Below the pieces are notes generated by a model, which was not told the DNA's origin, searched no databases, and was given only the letters and a program-made list of their open reading frames with translations. From Margaritifera margaritifera (taxonomy: Eukaryota > Mollusca > Bivalvia > Unionida > Margaritiferidae): a stretch of 64,000 nt of DNA. This document shows, piece after piece, positions 1 to 13,593 of the stretch (positions are counted from its first letter, which is position 1; each line of letters begins with the position of its first letter). Where the stretch lies: positions 1 through 64,000 of the forward strand of contig JAQPZY010001398.1 in assembly GCA_029931535.1 (NCBI GenBank). Reading direction: 5' to 3'. The position numbers were made by a program, and so were the translations under genes.

Positions 1-845
1 TGTAGAGTGTTCCATATGTATGGTTGTGGTGGTGTGAAGTCAACAGAACTCTGTGTGGTTTCGTGTGAGCGTGTACGCTGTGTCTGGTGACGTTGTTTCG
101 GAAGAGTGTACTTGTTTTCTCGATGCGAGGTCCCAAGGCTTCTCGACCAACGGGTCTGTGTTAATGTGAAGGCTCTCGAGGGATCCTTCAACAGGCTGGG
201 AGGGGTGGACCATGCGTGGTGGCTCCTTGACCATGGACTAGAGCGGGTGGAACCGGAGATACATCTTGGTCGTCAAACGGGCGCACGATAGTTATATTTA
301 TTGCGTGTTCCATTTTTATTGTTATCTCAATATTGCTATCTGTGCAAAATTACATTCATTCCCATTTCATATCGCTATATGTGTGATAGATTCATAATTT
401 CATGCATTCCCATTTCATTTTCGTTATATGAAACGATATATTCATAAATTCATAACATATTCCAATATCGCTTGATGAATTGATAAATTGATGAGTATCA
501 TATTGATAAGCGCATAATCACATGCTTTGGTCACCCTTGGTACTTAATAAGACCTTGTTTATATTGGGGTGTAGATCAAATACTATTAATTGTTGATTGG
601 TGATAGGATGCTATTCACGTTTGTTTTAAAATTCCATTCGTTAAATTCATCTTTGATTTTTTCTCGTTGAGTTACTTGTTGTTGATAGTTCCATGTTAGG
701 AACTTTATAATTTTCCTTATCTTTTTGTTATAATGGTGTCAGATTTGTTCATCTTTAAATTGCGTTTATAAATAAACATCTTATTAACGCAGTTGCTTTC
801 GGTGTCTTCACTAATCTAGTCCTCACCCGGCTTCATCCTGTGACA
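1..845 (+). repeat. LTR 1 (3' part; left part outside window)
   Basis: This is the downstream part of an LTR ending in GTGACA at 845. It differs from the other copies by many one-base insertions and deletions, for example near 45, 90 and 440. An AATAAA polyadenylation signal lies near its end, at about 771. Confidence 0.85.
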
Positions 846-2022
846 AATGGTGTCAGATGTGGGGTCATTGGAATTAACGTTGAAACAAATGCTACGTCGG
901 ATGTGCGCGTAGAAACCGCGAGATTGGGACCGGTATATTGAACGCGATTTTGTTCGCGTAATCGCGAGGTACCGCACGAGAGCTTGGGATTCTCGCCCGT
1001 TTGAATTGCTAACGTAGGGACAATTCGTGGGTCCTTTGCGGATTCTGCGCGAACTATTGGTCGGGTGATATCGCGGACCGGAGAAGTTAAAAACCACCTA
1101 CCAATACGTCGTCGACTTACGCAAGATATTAGAAAGCACGTGCCGGATGGCACACGACGAGCTCGTGAAGTCGAGGTCGCAAGTACGCGAAGTATTACAA
1201 CCGCGGAACGCGAAGAGGAAATTCGACGTGGGTGATCGGAGTGTTGGTGCTACTCCCTACTAGTAGAAACAAATATAGGTCCAATGAAAGGGCCCATATG
1301 AGGTCAAACAGGTCAAGATGAATTGGACTAACCGAATCGACATGCAGGTAGCTTGAGAATATTTCCATGCCAATATGTTAAACGGATACGTGGAGAGACC
1401 TGATCAAAACTGTTGAAAAGGGCAGCCAAATAAAGTTTCTTGGGGTTTATGCCAAGAAAAAGCTTTTAACGCCCTTAAGGCAAGATTGATCAGTGCACCG
1501 ATCCCTAAAGTTGCCAGAATTAAATAAATCGTTTCATATTGAGAACTGATGCATCCGACACGGGCTTAGGAGCCGTTTTGCTACAGGAGGCAAGACGGGG
1601 TAAAGTTACCCATAGCTTATGCTAGTAGGAAATTGCCGCCTAGGGAGCAAAACTACTCCGTGATCGAAAAGGAGTGCTTGGCACTGGTGTGGGGTATAGG
1701 TAAATTCCACACGTACCTTTTCGGATAGGGAATTTGTCCTTGAAACGGACCATCAGTCCTCTCATATATTTGAACAAGGCAAAAGTTGCCAACGCAGATT
1801 GATGCGTTGGGCATTGACTCTGCAGCCAATATCTTTTCCCTGGATCGAAGCAATCAGAGGGTCGGAAATTGTAGGGGCCGATTATTTAAGCAGTTTGTTA
1901 TTGGCTGTTTTTTTTTTCTTACCATGATATTCTGGCAATTTAAATATTACGATTCAGTTTCTATTTATGCAAAATTCCGTGATTTTCTAAAGTGCTTCCA
2001 CTTTTTTTAAGGGGTGATTTAT
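846..2022 (+). pseudogene. Internal segment 1: integrase-RNase H remnant, heavily frameshifted
   Basis: The primer binding site, integrase tail and RNase H region can all be aligned to the later copies. More than a dozen single-base indels leave no long ORF. The lesions are mostly homopolymer or single-base changes, which fits either an old copy or uncorrected long-read error at a contig end. Confidence 0.8.
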
Positions 2023-3172
2023 TGTCACGGAATTGTATGGTTTATATAAATATTTATATGTTGTCAAATTATGTATTAGGGTTTCGTTTCCGACTATAGC
2101 TTTTCTCGGTTGTTGTTTATTTTTTTCGGCTATTGTTATTTTAAAATACTGGAGCGCGATTCACCCCATGCTGCACGTGCAAATTGCTCTGCACTGAAAA
2201 CTCACATAACCTAGCTGCTGCGCATATCTGTCACAGCTAGAGTACATATAGAGCGAATTCTCTATAAAAAAATTACACTACGACGAGTCTTGTCAGAAAG
2301 CTTACCTCTTTACGGGAGCAAAACTTCAGCTGTAGAGTGTTCCATATGTATGGTTTGGTGGTGTGAAGTCACAGAACTCTGTGTGGTTTCTGTGTGACGT
2401 GTACGCTGTGTCTGGTGACGTTGTTTCGGAAGAGTGTACTTGTTTTCTCGATGCGAGGGACCAAGGCTTCTCGACCAACGGGTCTGTGTTAATGAAGGCT
2501 CTCGAGGGATCCTTCAACAGGCTGGGAGGGGTGTGGACCATGCGTGGTGGCTCCTTGACCATGGACTAGAGCGGGTGGAACCGGAGATACATCTTGGTCG
2601 TCAAACGGGCGCCACGATAGTTATATTTATTGCGTGTTCCATTTTATTGTTATCTCAATATTGCTATCTGTGCAAAATTACATTCATTCCCATTTCAATA
2701 TCGCTATATGTGTGATAGATTCATAATTTCATGCATTCCCATTTCATTTTCGTTATATGAACGATATATTCATAAATTCATACATATTCCAATATCGCTT
2801 GATGAATTGATAAATTGATGAGTATCATATTGATAAGCGCATAAATCACATGCTTTGGTCACCCTTGGTACTTAATAAGACCTTGTTTATATTGGGGTGT
2901 AGATCATATACTCTTATTTGTTGATTGGTGATAGGATGCTATTCACGTTTGTTTAAAATTCCATTCGTTAAATTCATCTTTGATTTTTTCTCGTTGAGTT
3001 ACTTGTTGTTGATAGTTCCATGTTAGGAACTTTATAATTTTCCTTATCTTTTTGTTATAATGGTGTCAGATTTGTTCATCTTTAAATTGCGTTTATAAAT
3101 AAACATCTTATTAACGCAGTTGCTTTCGGTGTCTTCACTAATCTAGTCCTCACCCGGCTTCATCCTGTGACA
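2023..3172 (+). repeat. LTR 2
   Basis: Complete LTR of 1,150 bp, TGTCAC to GTGACA. The U3-like start still carries several indels, as in internal segment 1. A TATA-like CTATAAAA lies near 2,262. Confidence 0.85.
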
Positions 3173-4334
3173 AATGGTGTCAGATGTGGGGTCATTGGAT
3201 TAACGTTGAAACAAATGCTACGTCGGATGTGCGCGGAGAAACCGCGAGATTGGGACCGGTATTTGAACGCGATTTTGTTCGCGTATCGCGAGGTACCGCA
3301 CGAGAGCTTGGGATTCTCGCCGTTTGAATTGCTATACGGTAGGACAATTCGTGGTCCTTTGCGGATTCTGCGCGAACTATGGTCGGGTGATATCGCGGAC
3401 GGAGAAGTTAAAACCACCTACCAATACGTCGTCGACTTACGCCAGAGATTAGAAAGCACGTGCCGGATGGCACACGACGAGCTCGTGAAGTCGGGTCGCA
3501 AGTACGCGAAGTATTACAACCGCGGAACGCGAAGTAGGAAATTCGACGTGGGTGATCGAGTGTTGGTGCTACTCACTACTAGTAGAAACAAATTATTGGT
3601 CCAATGGAAAGGGCCATATGAGGTCAAACAGGTCAAGGATGAAATGGACTACCGAATCGACATGAAAGGTAGGTTGAGAATATTTCATGCCAATATGTTA
3701 AAACGATACGTGGAGAGACCTGATCAAACTGTTGAAAAGGGCAGCCAAATAAAGTTTCTTGGGGTTTATGCCAAGAAAAAGCTTTTAACGCCCTTAAGGC
3801 AAGATTGATCAGTGCACCGATCCTAAAGTTGCCAGAATTAAATAAATCGTTCATATTGAGAACTGATGCATCCGACACGGGCTTAGGAGCAGTTTTGCTA
3901 CAGGAGCAAGACGGGGTAAAGTTACCCATAGCTTATGCTAGTAGGAAATTGCCGCCTAGGGAGCAAAACTACTCCGTGATCGAAAAGGAGTGCTTGGCAC
4001 TGGTGTGGGGTATAGGTAAATTCCACACGTACCTTTTCGGAAGGGAATTTGTCCTTGAAACGGACCATCAGCCTCTCATATATTTGAACAAGGCAAAAGT
4101 TGCCAACGCAAGATTGATGCGTTGGGCATTGACTCTGCAGCCATATCGTTTCCGGATCGAAGCAATCAGAGGGTCGGAAAATGTAGGGGCCGATTATTTA
4201 AGCAGAGTGTGATTGGCAGTTTTTTTTTCTTACCATGATATTCTGGCAATGTAAATAATACGATTCAGTTTCTATTTATGCAAAATTCCGTGATTTTCTA
4301 AATGTGCTTCCACTTTTTTTAAGGGGGGAGGTAT
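3173..4334 (+). pseudogene. Internal segment 2: open integrase-tail and RNase H frames
   Basis: The integrase-tail frame (3,167-3,808, 213 codons) is open because the codon that is TAG in most copies is GAG here. The RNase H frame (3,805-4,212) is also open. One residue differs from the consensus: Thr for Pro in the LLPTSRNK stretch. It shares the GGTAGGTTG variant with segment 9, unlike the copies in between. It is a deleted element and cannot be autonomous. Confidence 0.85.
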
Positions 4335-5481
4335 TGTCACGGAATTGTATGGTTTATATCAATATGTATATGTGGTCAAAAAATGTATTCGGGTTTCGTT
4401 TCCGACTAGAGCGTTACTCGGGGGTTGTTTATTTTTTTCGGCTCTGGTTATTTTCAAATACTGAGCGCGATTCACCCCATGCTGCACGTGCAAATTGCCT
4501 GCACTGAAAACTCACATAACCTAGCTGCTGCGCATATCTGTCACAGCTAGAGTACATATAGAGCGAATTCTCTATAAAAAAATTACACTACGACGAGTCT
4601 TGTCAAAAAGCTTACCTCTTTACGGGAGCAAAACTTCAGCTGTAGAGTGTTCCATATGTATGGTTTGGTGGTGTGAAGTCACAGAACTCTGTGTGGTTTC
4701 GTGTGACGTGTACGCTGTGTCTGGTGACGTTGTTTCGGAAGAGTGTACTTGTTTTCTCGATGCGAGGGACCAAGGCTTCTCGACCAACGGGTCTGTGTTA
4801 ATGTGAGGCTCTCGAGGGATCCTTCAACAGGCTGGGAGGGGTGGACCATGCGTGGTGGCTCCTTGACCATGGACTAGAGCGGGTGGAACCGGAGATACAT
4901 CTTGGTCGTCAAACGGGCGCCACGATAGTTATATTTATTGCGTGTTCCATTTTATTGTTATCTCAATATTGCTATCTGTGCAAAATTACATTCATTTCCC
5001 ATTTCAATATCGCTATATGTGTGATAGATTCATAATTTCATGCATTCCCATTTCATTTTCGTTATATGAACGATATATTCATAAATTCATACATATTCCA
5101 ATATCGCTTGATGAATTGATAAATTGATGAGTATCATATTGATAAGCGCATAAATCACATGCTTTGGTCACCCTTGGTACTTAATAAGACCTTGTTTATA
5201 TTGGGGTGTAGATCATATACTCTTATTTGTTGATTGGTGATAGGATGCTATTCACGTTTGTTTAAAATTCCATTCGTTAAATTCATCTTTGATTTTTTCT
5301 CGTTGAGTTACTTGTTGTTGATAGTTCCATGTTAGGAACTTTATAATTTTCCTTATCTTTTTGTTATAATGGTGTCAGATTTGTTCATCTTTAAATTGCG
5401 TTTATAAATAAACATCTTATTAACGCAGTTGCTTTCGGTGTCTTCACTAATCTAGTCCTCACCCGGCTTCATCCTGTGACA
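4335..5481 (+). repeat. LTR 3
   Basis: Complete LTR of 1,147 bp, TGTCAC to GTGACA, with a TATA-like CTATAAAAAAATT near 4,572 and an AATAAA signal near 5,406. It carries the CTAGTCC variant near its 3' end. Confidence 0.9.
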
Positions 5482-6653
5482 AATGGTGTCAGATGTGGGG
5501 TCATTGGATTAACGTTGAAACAAATGCTACGTCGGATGTGCGCGTAGAAACCGCGAGATTGGGACCGGTATTTGAACGCGATTTTGTTCGCGTATCGCGA
5601 GTGGTACCAGCACGAGAGCTTGGGATTCTCGCCGTTTGAATTGCTATACGGTAGGACAATTCGTGGTCCTTTGCGGATTCTGCGCGAACTATGGTCGGGT
5701 TGATATCGCGGGACGGAGAAGTTAAAACACCTACCAATACGTCGTCGACTTACGCCAGAGATTAGAAAGCACGTGCCGGAGGGCACACGACGAGCTCGTG
5801 AAGTCGGGTCGCAAGTACGCGAAGTATTACAACCGCGGAACGCGAAGTAGGAAATTCGACGTGGGTGATCGAGTGTTGGTGCTACTCCCTACTAGTAGAA
5901 ACAAATTATTGGTCCAATGGAAAGGGCCATATGAGGTCAAACAGGTCAAGGATGAAATGGACTATCGAATCGACATGAAAGGTAGCTTGAGAATATTTCA
6001 TGCCAATATGTTAAAACGATACGTGGAGAGACCTGATCAAACTGTGTTGAAAAGGGCAGCCAAATAAAGTTTCTTGGGGTTTATGCCAAGAAAAAGCTTT
6101 TAACGCCCTTAAGGCAAGATTGATCAGTGCACCGATCCTAAAGTTGCCAGAATTAAATAAATCGTTCATATTGAGAACTGATGCATCCGACACGGGCTTA
6201 GGAGCAGTTTTGCTACAGGAGCAAGACGGGGTAAAGTTACCCATAGCTTATGCTAGTAGGAAATTGCCGCCTAGGGAGCAAAACTACTCCGTGATCGAAA
6301 AGGAGTGCTTGGCACTGGTGTGGGGTATAGGTAAATTCCACACGTACCTTTTCGGAAGGGAATTTGTCCTTGAAACGGACCATCAGCCTCTCATATATTT
6401 GAACAAGGCAAAAGTTGCCAACGCAAGATTGATGCGTTGGGCATTGACTCTGCAGGCCATATCGTTTCCGGATCGAAGCAATCAGAGGGTCGGAAAATGT
6501 AGGGGCCGATTATTTAAGCAGAGTGTGATTGGCAGTTTTTTTTTTTCTTACCATGATATTCTGGCAATGTAAATAATACGATTCAGTTTTCTATTTATGC
6601 AAAATTCCGTGATTTTCTAAAAGTGCTTCCACTTTTTTTAAGGGGGGAGGTAT
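5482..6653 (+). pseudogene. Internal segment 3: broken integrase-RNase H
   Basis: The integrase tail has the TAG codon near 5,545 and several indels between 5,600 and 5,730. Only an 89-codon stretch (5,798-6,067) stays open. The RNase H frame (6,120-6,572) is frameshifted by an extra G near 6,455 and misses its normal C-terminus. Confidence 0.85.
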
Positions 6654-7799
6654 TGTCACGGAATTGTATGGTTTATATCAATATGTATATGTGGTCAAAA
6701 AATGTATTCGGGTTTCGTTTCCGACTAGAGCGTTACTCGGGGGTTGTTTATTTTTTTCGGCTCTGGTTATTTTCAAATACTGAGCGCGATTCACCCCATG
6801 CTGCACGTGCAAATTGCCTGCACTGAAAACTCACATAACCTAGCTGCTGCGCATATCTGTCACAGCTAGAGTACATATAGAGCGAATTCTCTATAAAAAA
6901 ATTACACTACGACGAGTCTTGTCAGAAAGCTTACCTCTTTACGGGAGCAAAACTTCAGCTGTAGAGTGTTCCATATGTATGGTTTGGTGGTGTGAAGTCA
7001 CAGAACTCTGTGTGGTTTCGTGTGACGTGTACGCTGTGTCTGGTGACGTTGTTTCGGAAGAGTGTACTTGTTTTCTCGATGCGAGGGACCAAGGCTTCTC
7101 GACCAACGGGTCTGTGTTAATGTGAAGGCTCTCGAGGGATCCTTCAACAGGCTGGGAGGGGTGGACCATGCGTGGTGGCTCCTTGACCATGGACTAGAGC
7201 GGGTGGAACCGGAGATACATCTTGGTCGTCAAACGGGCGCCACGATAGTTATATTTATTGCGTGTTCCATTTTATTGTTATCTCAATATTGCTATCTGTG
7301 CAAAATTACATTCATTCCCATTTCAATATCGCTATATGTGTGATAGATTCATAATTTCATGCATTCCCATTTCATTTTCGTTATATGAACGATATATTCA
7401 TAAATTCATACATATTCCAATATCGCTTGATGAATTGATAAATTGATGAGTATCATATTGATAAGCGCATAAATCACATGCTTTGGTCACCCTTGGTACT
7501 TAATAAGACCTTGTTTATATTGGGGTGTAGATCATATACTCTTATTTGTTGATTGGGTGATAGATGCTATTCACGTTTGTTTAAAATTCCATTCGTTAAA
7601 TTCATCTTTGATTTTTCTCGTTGAGTTACTTGTTGTTGATAGTTCCATGTTAGGAACTTTATAATTTTCCTTATCTTTTTGTTATAATGGTGTCAGATTT
7701 GTTCATCTTTAAATTGCGTTTATAAATAAACATCTTATTAACGCAGTTGCTTTCGGTGTCTTCACTAATCTAGTCCTCACCCGGCTTCATCCTGTGACA
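6654..7799 (+). repeat. LTR 4
   Basis: Complete LTR of 1,146 bp with standard ends. One small rearrangement near 7,556 (GGGTGATAGATGC) distinguishes it from its neighbours. Confidence 0.9.
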
Positions 7800-8965
7800 A
7801 ATGGTGTCAGATGTGGGGTCATTGGATTAACGTTGAAACAAATGCTACGTCGGGATGTGCGCGTAGAAACCGCGAGATTGGGACCGGTATTTGAACGCGA
7901 TTTTGTTCGCGTATCGCGAGGTACCGCACGAGAGCTTGGGATTCTCGCCGTTTGAATTGCTATACGGTAGGACAATTCGTGGTCCTTTGCGGATTCTGCG
8001 CGAACTATGGTCGGGTGATATCGCGGACGGAGAAGTTAAAACCACCTACCAATACGTCGTCGACTTACGCCAGAGATTAGAAAGCACGTGCCGGATGGCA
8101 CACGACGAGCTCGTGAAGTCGGGTCGCAAGTACGCGAAGTATTACAACCGCGGAACGCGAAGTAGGAAATTCGACGTGGGTGATCGAGTGTTGGTGCTAC
8201 TCCCTACTAGTAGAAACAAATTATTGGTCCAATGGAAAGGGCCATATGAGGTCAAACAGGTCAAGGATGAAATGGACTACCGAATCGACATGAAAGGTAG
8301 CTTGAGAATATTTCATGCCAATATGTTAAAACGATACGTGGAGAGACCTGATCAAACTGTTGAAAAGGGCAGCCAAATAAAGTTTCTTGGGGTTTATGCC
8401 AAGAAAAAGCTTTTAACGCCCTTAAGGCAAGATTGATCAGTGCACCGATCCTAAAGTTGCCAGAATTAAATAAATCGTTCATATTGAGAACTGATGCATC
8501 CGACACGGGCTTAGGAGCAGTTTTGCTACAGGAGCAAGACGGGGTAAAAGTTACCCATAGCTTATGCTAGTAGGAAATTGCCGCCTAGGGAGCAAAAACT
8601 ACTCCGTGATCGAAAAGGTGTGCTTGGCACTGGTGTGGGGTATAGGTAAATTCCACACGTACCTTTTCGGAAGGGATTTTGTCCTTGAAACGGACCATCA
8701 GCCTCTCATATATTTGAAACAAGGCAAACGTTGCCAACGCCAGATTGATGCGTTGGGCATTGACTCTGCAGCCATATCGTTTCCGGATCGAAGCAATCAG
8801 AGGGTCGGAAAATGTAGGGCCGATTATTTAAGCAGAGTGTGATTGGCAGTTTTTTTTTTCTTACCATGATATTCTGGCAATGTAAATAATACGATTCAGT
8901 TTCTATTTATGCAAAATTCCGTGATTTTCTAAAAGTGCTTCCACTTTTTTTAAGGGGGGAGGTAT
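7800..8965 (+). pseudogene. Internal segment 4: broken integrase-RNase H
   Basis: An extra G near 7,854 and the TAG codon truncate the integrase tail to a 181-codon frame (7,891-8,436). The RNase H frame is shifted by an extra A near 8,548 and has further changes. An open stretch remains at 8,564-8,842. Confidence 0.85.
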
Positions 8966-10112
8966 TGTCACGGAATTGTATGGTTTATATCAATATGTAT
9001 ATGTGGTCAAAAAATGTATTCGGGTTTCGTTTCCGACTAGAGCGTTACTCGGGGGTTGTTTATTTTTTTCGGCTCTGGTTATTTTCAAATACTGAGCGCG
9101 ATTCACCCCATGCTGCACGTGCAAATTGCCTGCACTGAAAACTCACATAACCTAGCTGCTGCGCATATCTGTCACAGCTAGAGTACATATAGAGCGAATT
9201 CTCTATAAAAAAATTACACTACGACGAGTCTTGTCAGAAAGCTTACCTCTTTACGGGAGCAAAACTTCAGCTGTAGAGTGTTCCATATGTATGGTTTGGT
9301 GGTGTGAAGTCACAGAACTCTGTGTGGTTTCGTGTGACGTGTACGCTGTGTCTGGTGACGTTGTTTCGGAAGAGTGTACTTGTTTTCTCGATGCGAGGGA
9401 CCAAGGCTTCTCGACCAACGGGTCTGTGTTAATGTGAAGGCTCTCGAGGGATCCTTCAACAGGCTGGGAGGGGTGGACCATGCGTGGTGGCTCCTTGACC
9501 ATGGACTAGAGCGGGTGGAACCGGAGATACATCTTGGTCGTCAAACGGGCGCCACGATAGTTATATTTATTGCGTGTTCCATTTTATTGTTATCTCAATA
9601 TTGCTATCTGTGCAAAATTACATTCATTCCCATTTCAATATCGCTATATGTGTGATAGATTCATAATTTCATGCATTCCCATTTCATTTTCGTTATATGA
9701 ACGATATATTCATAAATTCATACATATTCCAATATCGCTTGATGAATTGATAAATTGATGAGTATCATATTGATAAGCGCATAAATCACATGCTTTGGTC
9801 ACCCTTGGTACTTAATAAGACCTTGTTTATATTGGGGTGTAGATCATATACTCTTATTTGTTGATTGGTGATAGGATGCTATTCACGTTTGTTTAAAATT
9901 CCATTCGTTAAATTCATCTTTGATTTTTTCTCGTTGAGTTACTTGTTGTTGATAGTTCCATGTTAGGAACTTTATAATTTTCCTTATCTTTTTGTTATAA
10001 TGGTGTCAGATTTGTTCATCTTTAAATTGCGTTTATAAATAAACATCTTATTAACGCAGTTGCTTTCGGTGTCTTCACTAATCTAGTCCTCACCCGGCTT
10101 CATCCTGTGACA
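8966..10112 (+). repeat. LTR 5
   Basis: Complete LTR of 1,147 bp, TGTCAC to GTGACA, essentially consensus. The primer binding site after it reads GTCCGATG instead of GTCAGATG. Confidence 0.9.
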
Positions 10113-11281
10113 AATGGTGTCCGATGTGGGGTCATTGGATTAACGTTGAAACAAATGCTACGTCGGATGTGCGCGTAGAAACCGCGAGATTGGGACCGGT
10201 ATTTGAAACGCGATTTTGTTCGCGTATCGCGAGGTACCACGCACGAGAGCTTGGGATTCTCGCCGTTTGAATTGCTATACGGTAGGACAATTCGTGGTCC
10301 TTTGCGGATTCTGCGCGAACTATGGTCGGGTGATATCGCGGACGGAGAAGTTAAAACCACCTACCAATACGTCGTCGACTTACGCCAGAGATTAGAAAGC
10401 ACGTGCCGGATGGCACACGACGAGCTCGTGAAGTCGGGTCGCAAGTACGCGAAGTATTACAACCGCGGGAACGCGAAGTAGGAAAATTCGACGTGGGTGA
10501 TCGAGTGTTGTGCTACTCCCCTACTAGTAGAAACAAATTATTGGTCCAATGGAAAGGGCCATATGAGGTCAAACAGGTCAAGGATGAAATGGACTACCGA
10601 ATCGACATGAAAGGTAGCTTGAGAATATTTCATGCCAATATGTTAAAACGATACGTGGAGAGACCTGATCAAACTGTTGAAAAGGGCAGCCAAATAAAGT
10701 TTCTTGGGTTTAATGCCAAGAAAAAGCTTTTAACGCCCTTAAGGCAAGATTGATCAGTGCACCGATCCTAAAGTTGCCAGAATTAAATAAATCGTTCATA
10801 TTGAGAACTGATGCATCCGACACGGGCTTAGGAGCAGTTTTGCTACAGGAGCAAGACGGGGTAAAGTTACCCATAGCTTATGCTAGTAGGAAATTGCCGC
10901 CTAGGGAGCAAAACTACTCCGTGATCGAAAAGGAGTGCTTGGCACTGGTGTGGGGTATAGGTAAATTCCACACGTACCTTTTCGGAAGGGAATTTGTCCT
11001 TGAAACGGACCATCAGCCTCTCATATATTTGAACAAGGCAAAAGTTGCCAACGCAAGATTGATGCGTTGGGCATTGACTCTGCAGCCATATCGTTTCCGG
11101 ATCGAAGCAATCAGAGGGTCGGAAAATGTAGGGGCCGATTATTTAAGCAGAGTGTGATTGGCAGTTTTTTTTTTTCTTACCATGATATTCTGGCAATGTA
11201 AATAATACGATTCAGTTTCTATTTATGCAAAATTCCGTGATTTTCTAAAAGTGCTTCCACTTTTTTTAAGGGGGGAGGTAT
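10113..11281 (+). pseudogene. Internal segment 5: broken integrase, open RNase H
   Basis: The integrase tail is split over frames 10,203-10,481 and 10,403-10,753 by several single-base indels. The RNase H frame 10,750-11,157 is open over 135 codons. Confidence 0.85.
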
Positions 11282-12429
11282 TGTCACGGAATTGTATGGT
11301 TTATATCAATATGTATATGTGGTCAAAAAATGTATTCGGGTTTCGTTTCCGACTAGAGCGTTACTCGGGGGTTGTTTATTTTTTTCGGCTCTGGTTATTT
11401 CAAATACTGAGCGCGATTCACCCCATGCTGCACGTGCAAATTGCCTGCACTGAAAACTCACATAACCTAGCTGCTGCGCATATCTGTCACAGCTAGAGTA
11501 CATATAGAGCGAATTCTCTATAAAAAAAATTACACTACGACGAGTCTTGTCAGAAAGCTTACCTCTTTACGGGAGCAAAACTTCAGCTGTAGAGTGTTCC
11601 ATATGTATGGTTTGGTGGTGTGAAGTCACAGAACTCTGTGTGGTTTCGTGTGACGTGTACGCTGTGTCTGGTGACGTTGTTTCGGAAGAGTGTACTTGTT
11701 TTCTCGATGCGAGGGACCAAGGCTTCTCGACCAACGGGTCTGTGTTAATGTGAAGGCTCTCGAGGGATCCTTCAACAGGCTGGAGGGGTGGACCATGCGG
11801 GTGGCTCCTTGACCATGGACTAGAGCGGGTGGAACCGGAGATACATCTTGGTCGTCAAACGGGCGCCACGATAGTTATATTTATTGCGTGTTCCCTTTTT
11901 ATTTTTATCTCAATATTGCTATCTGTGCAAAATTACATTCATTCCCATTTCAATATCGCTATATGTGTGATAGATTCATAATTTCATGCATTCCCATTTC
12001 ATTTTCGTTATATGAACGATATATTCATAAATTCATACATATTCCAATATCGCTTGATGAATTGATAAATTGATGAGTATCATATTGATAAGCGCATAAA
12101 TCACATGCTTTGGTCACCCTTGGTACTTAATAAGACCTTGTTTATATTGGGGTGTAGATCATATACTCTTATTTGTTGATTGGTGATAGGATGCTATTCA
12201 CGTTTGGTTTAAAATTCCATTCGTTAAATTCATCTTTGATTTTTTCTCGTTGAGTTACTTGTTGTTGATAGTTCCATGTTAGGAAACTTTATAATTTTCC
12301 TTATCTTTTTGTTATAATGGTGTCAGATTTGTTCATCTTTAAATTGCGTTTATAAATAAACATCTTATTAACGCAGTTGCTTTCGGTGTCTTCACTAATC
12401 TAGTCCTCACCCGGCTTCATCCTGTGACA
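11282..12429 (+). repeat. LTR 6
   Basis: Complete LTR of 1,148 bp with standard ends. Small differences cluster at 11,780-11,900, including a missing GT in the ATGCGTGGTGG stretch. Confidence 0.9.
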
Positions 12430-13593
12430 AATGGTGTCAGATGTGGGGTCATTGGATTAACGTTGAAACAAATGCTACGTCGGATGTGCGCGTAGAAACC
12501 GCGAGATTGGGACCGGTATTTGAACGCGATTTTGTTCGCGTATCGCGAGGTACCGCACGAGAGCTTGGGATTCTCGCCGTTTGAATTGCTATACGGTAGG
12601 ACAATTCGTGGTCCTTTGCGGATTCTGCGCGAACTATGGTCGGGTGATATCGCGGACGGAGAAGTTAAAAACCACCTACCAATACGTCGTCGACTTACGC
12701 CAGAGATTAGAAAGCACGTGCCGGATGGCACACGACGAGCTCGTGAAGTCGGGTCGCAAGTACGCGAAGTATTACAACCGCGGAACGCGAAGTAGGAAAT
12801 TCGACGTGGGTGATCGAGTGTTGGTGCTACTCCCTACTAGTAGAAACAAATTATTGGTCCAATGGAAAGGGCCATATGAGGTCAAACAGGTCAAGGATGA
12901 AATGGACTACCGAATCGACATGAAAGGTAGCTTGAGAATATTTCATGCCAATATGTTAAAACGATACGTGGAGAGACCTGATCAAACTGTTGAAAAGGGC
13001 AGCCAAATAAAGTTTCTTGGGGTTTATGCCAAGAAAAAGCTTTTAACGCCCTTAAGGCAAGATTGATCAGTGCACCGATCCTAAAGTTGCCAGAATTAAA
13101 TAAATCGTTCATATTGAGAACTGATGCATCCGACACGGGCTTAGGAGCAGTTTTGCTACAGGAGCAAGACGGGGTAAAGTTACCCATAGCTTATGCTAGT
13201 AGGAAATTGCCGCCTAGGGAGCAAAACTACTCCGTGATCGAAAAGGAGTGCTTGGCACTGGTGTGGGGTATAGGTAAATTCCACACGTACCTTTTCGGAA
13301 GGGAATTTGTCCTTGAAACGGACCATCAGCCTCTCATATATTTGAACAAGGCAAAAGTTGCCAACGCAAGATTGATGCGTTGGGCATTGACTCTGCAGCC
13401 ATATCGTTTCCGGATCGAAGCAATCAGAGGGTCGGAAAATGTAGGGGCCGATTATTTAAGCAGAGTGTGATTGGCAGTTTTTTTTTTCTTACCATGATAT
13501 TCTGGCAATGTAAATAATACGATTCAGTTTCTATTTATGCAAAATTCCGTGATTTTCTAAAAGTGCTTCCACTTTTTTTAAGGGGGGAGGTAT
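12430..13593 (+). pseudogene. Internal segment 6: integrase with TAG and one insertion, open RNase H
   Basis: TAG stands at the variable codon near 12,493, and one extra A near 12,669 shifts the integrase tail between frames 12,520-12,795 and 12,581-13,066. RNase H is open at 13,063-13,470. Confidence 0.85.

Noticed and set aside
3633..3929. 98-codon minus-strand ORFs repeated in the internal segments
   Set aside because: They are antisense to the integrase tail and RNase H frames, which show clear protein motifs.
4335..5481. Short ORFs of 60-93 codons inside every LTR
   Set aside because: They coincide with promoter, R and polyadenylation regions, occur on both strands and have no recognisable domain; their conservation only reflects the repeat.
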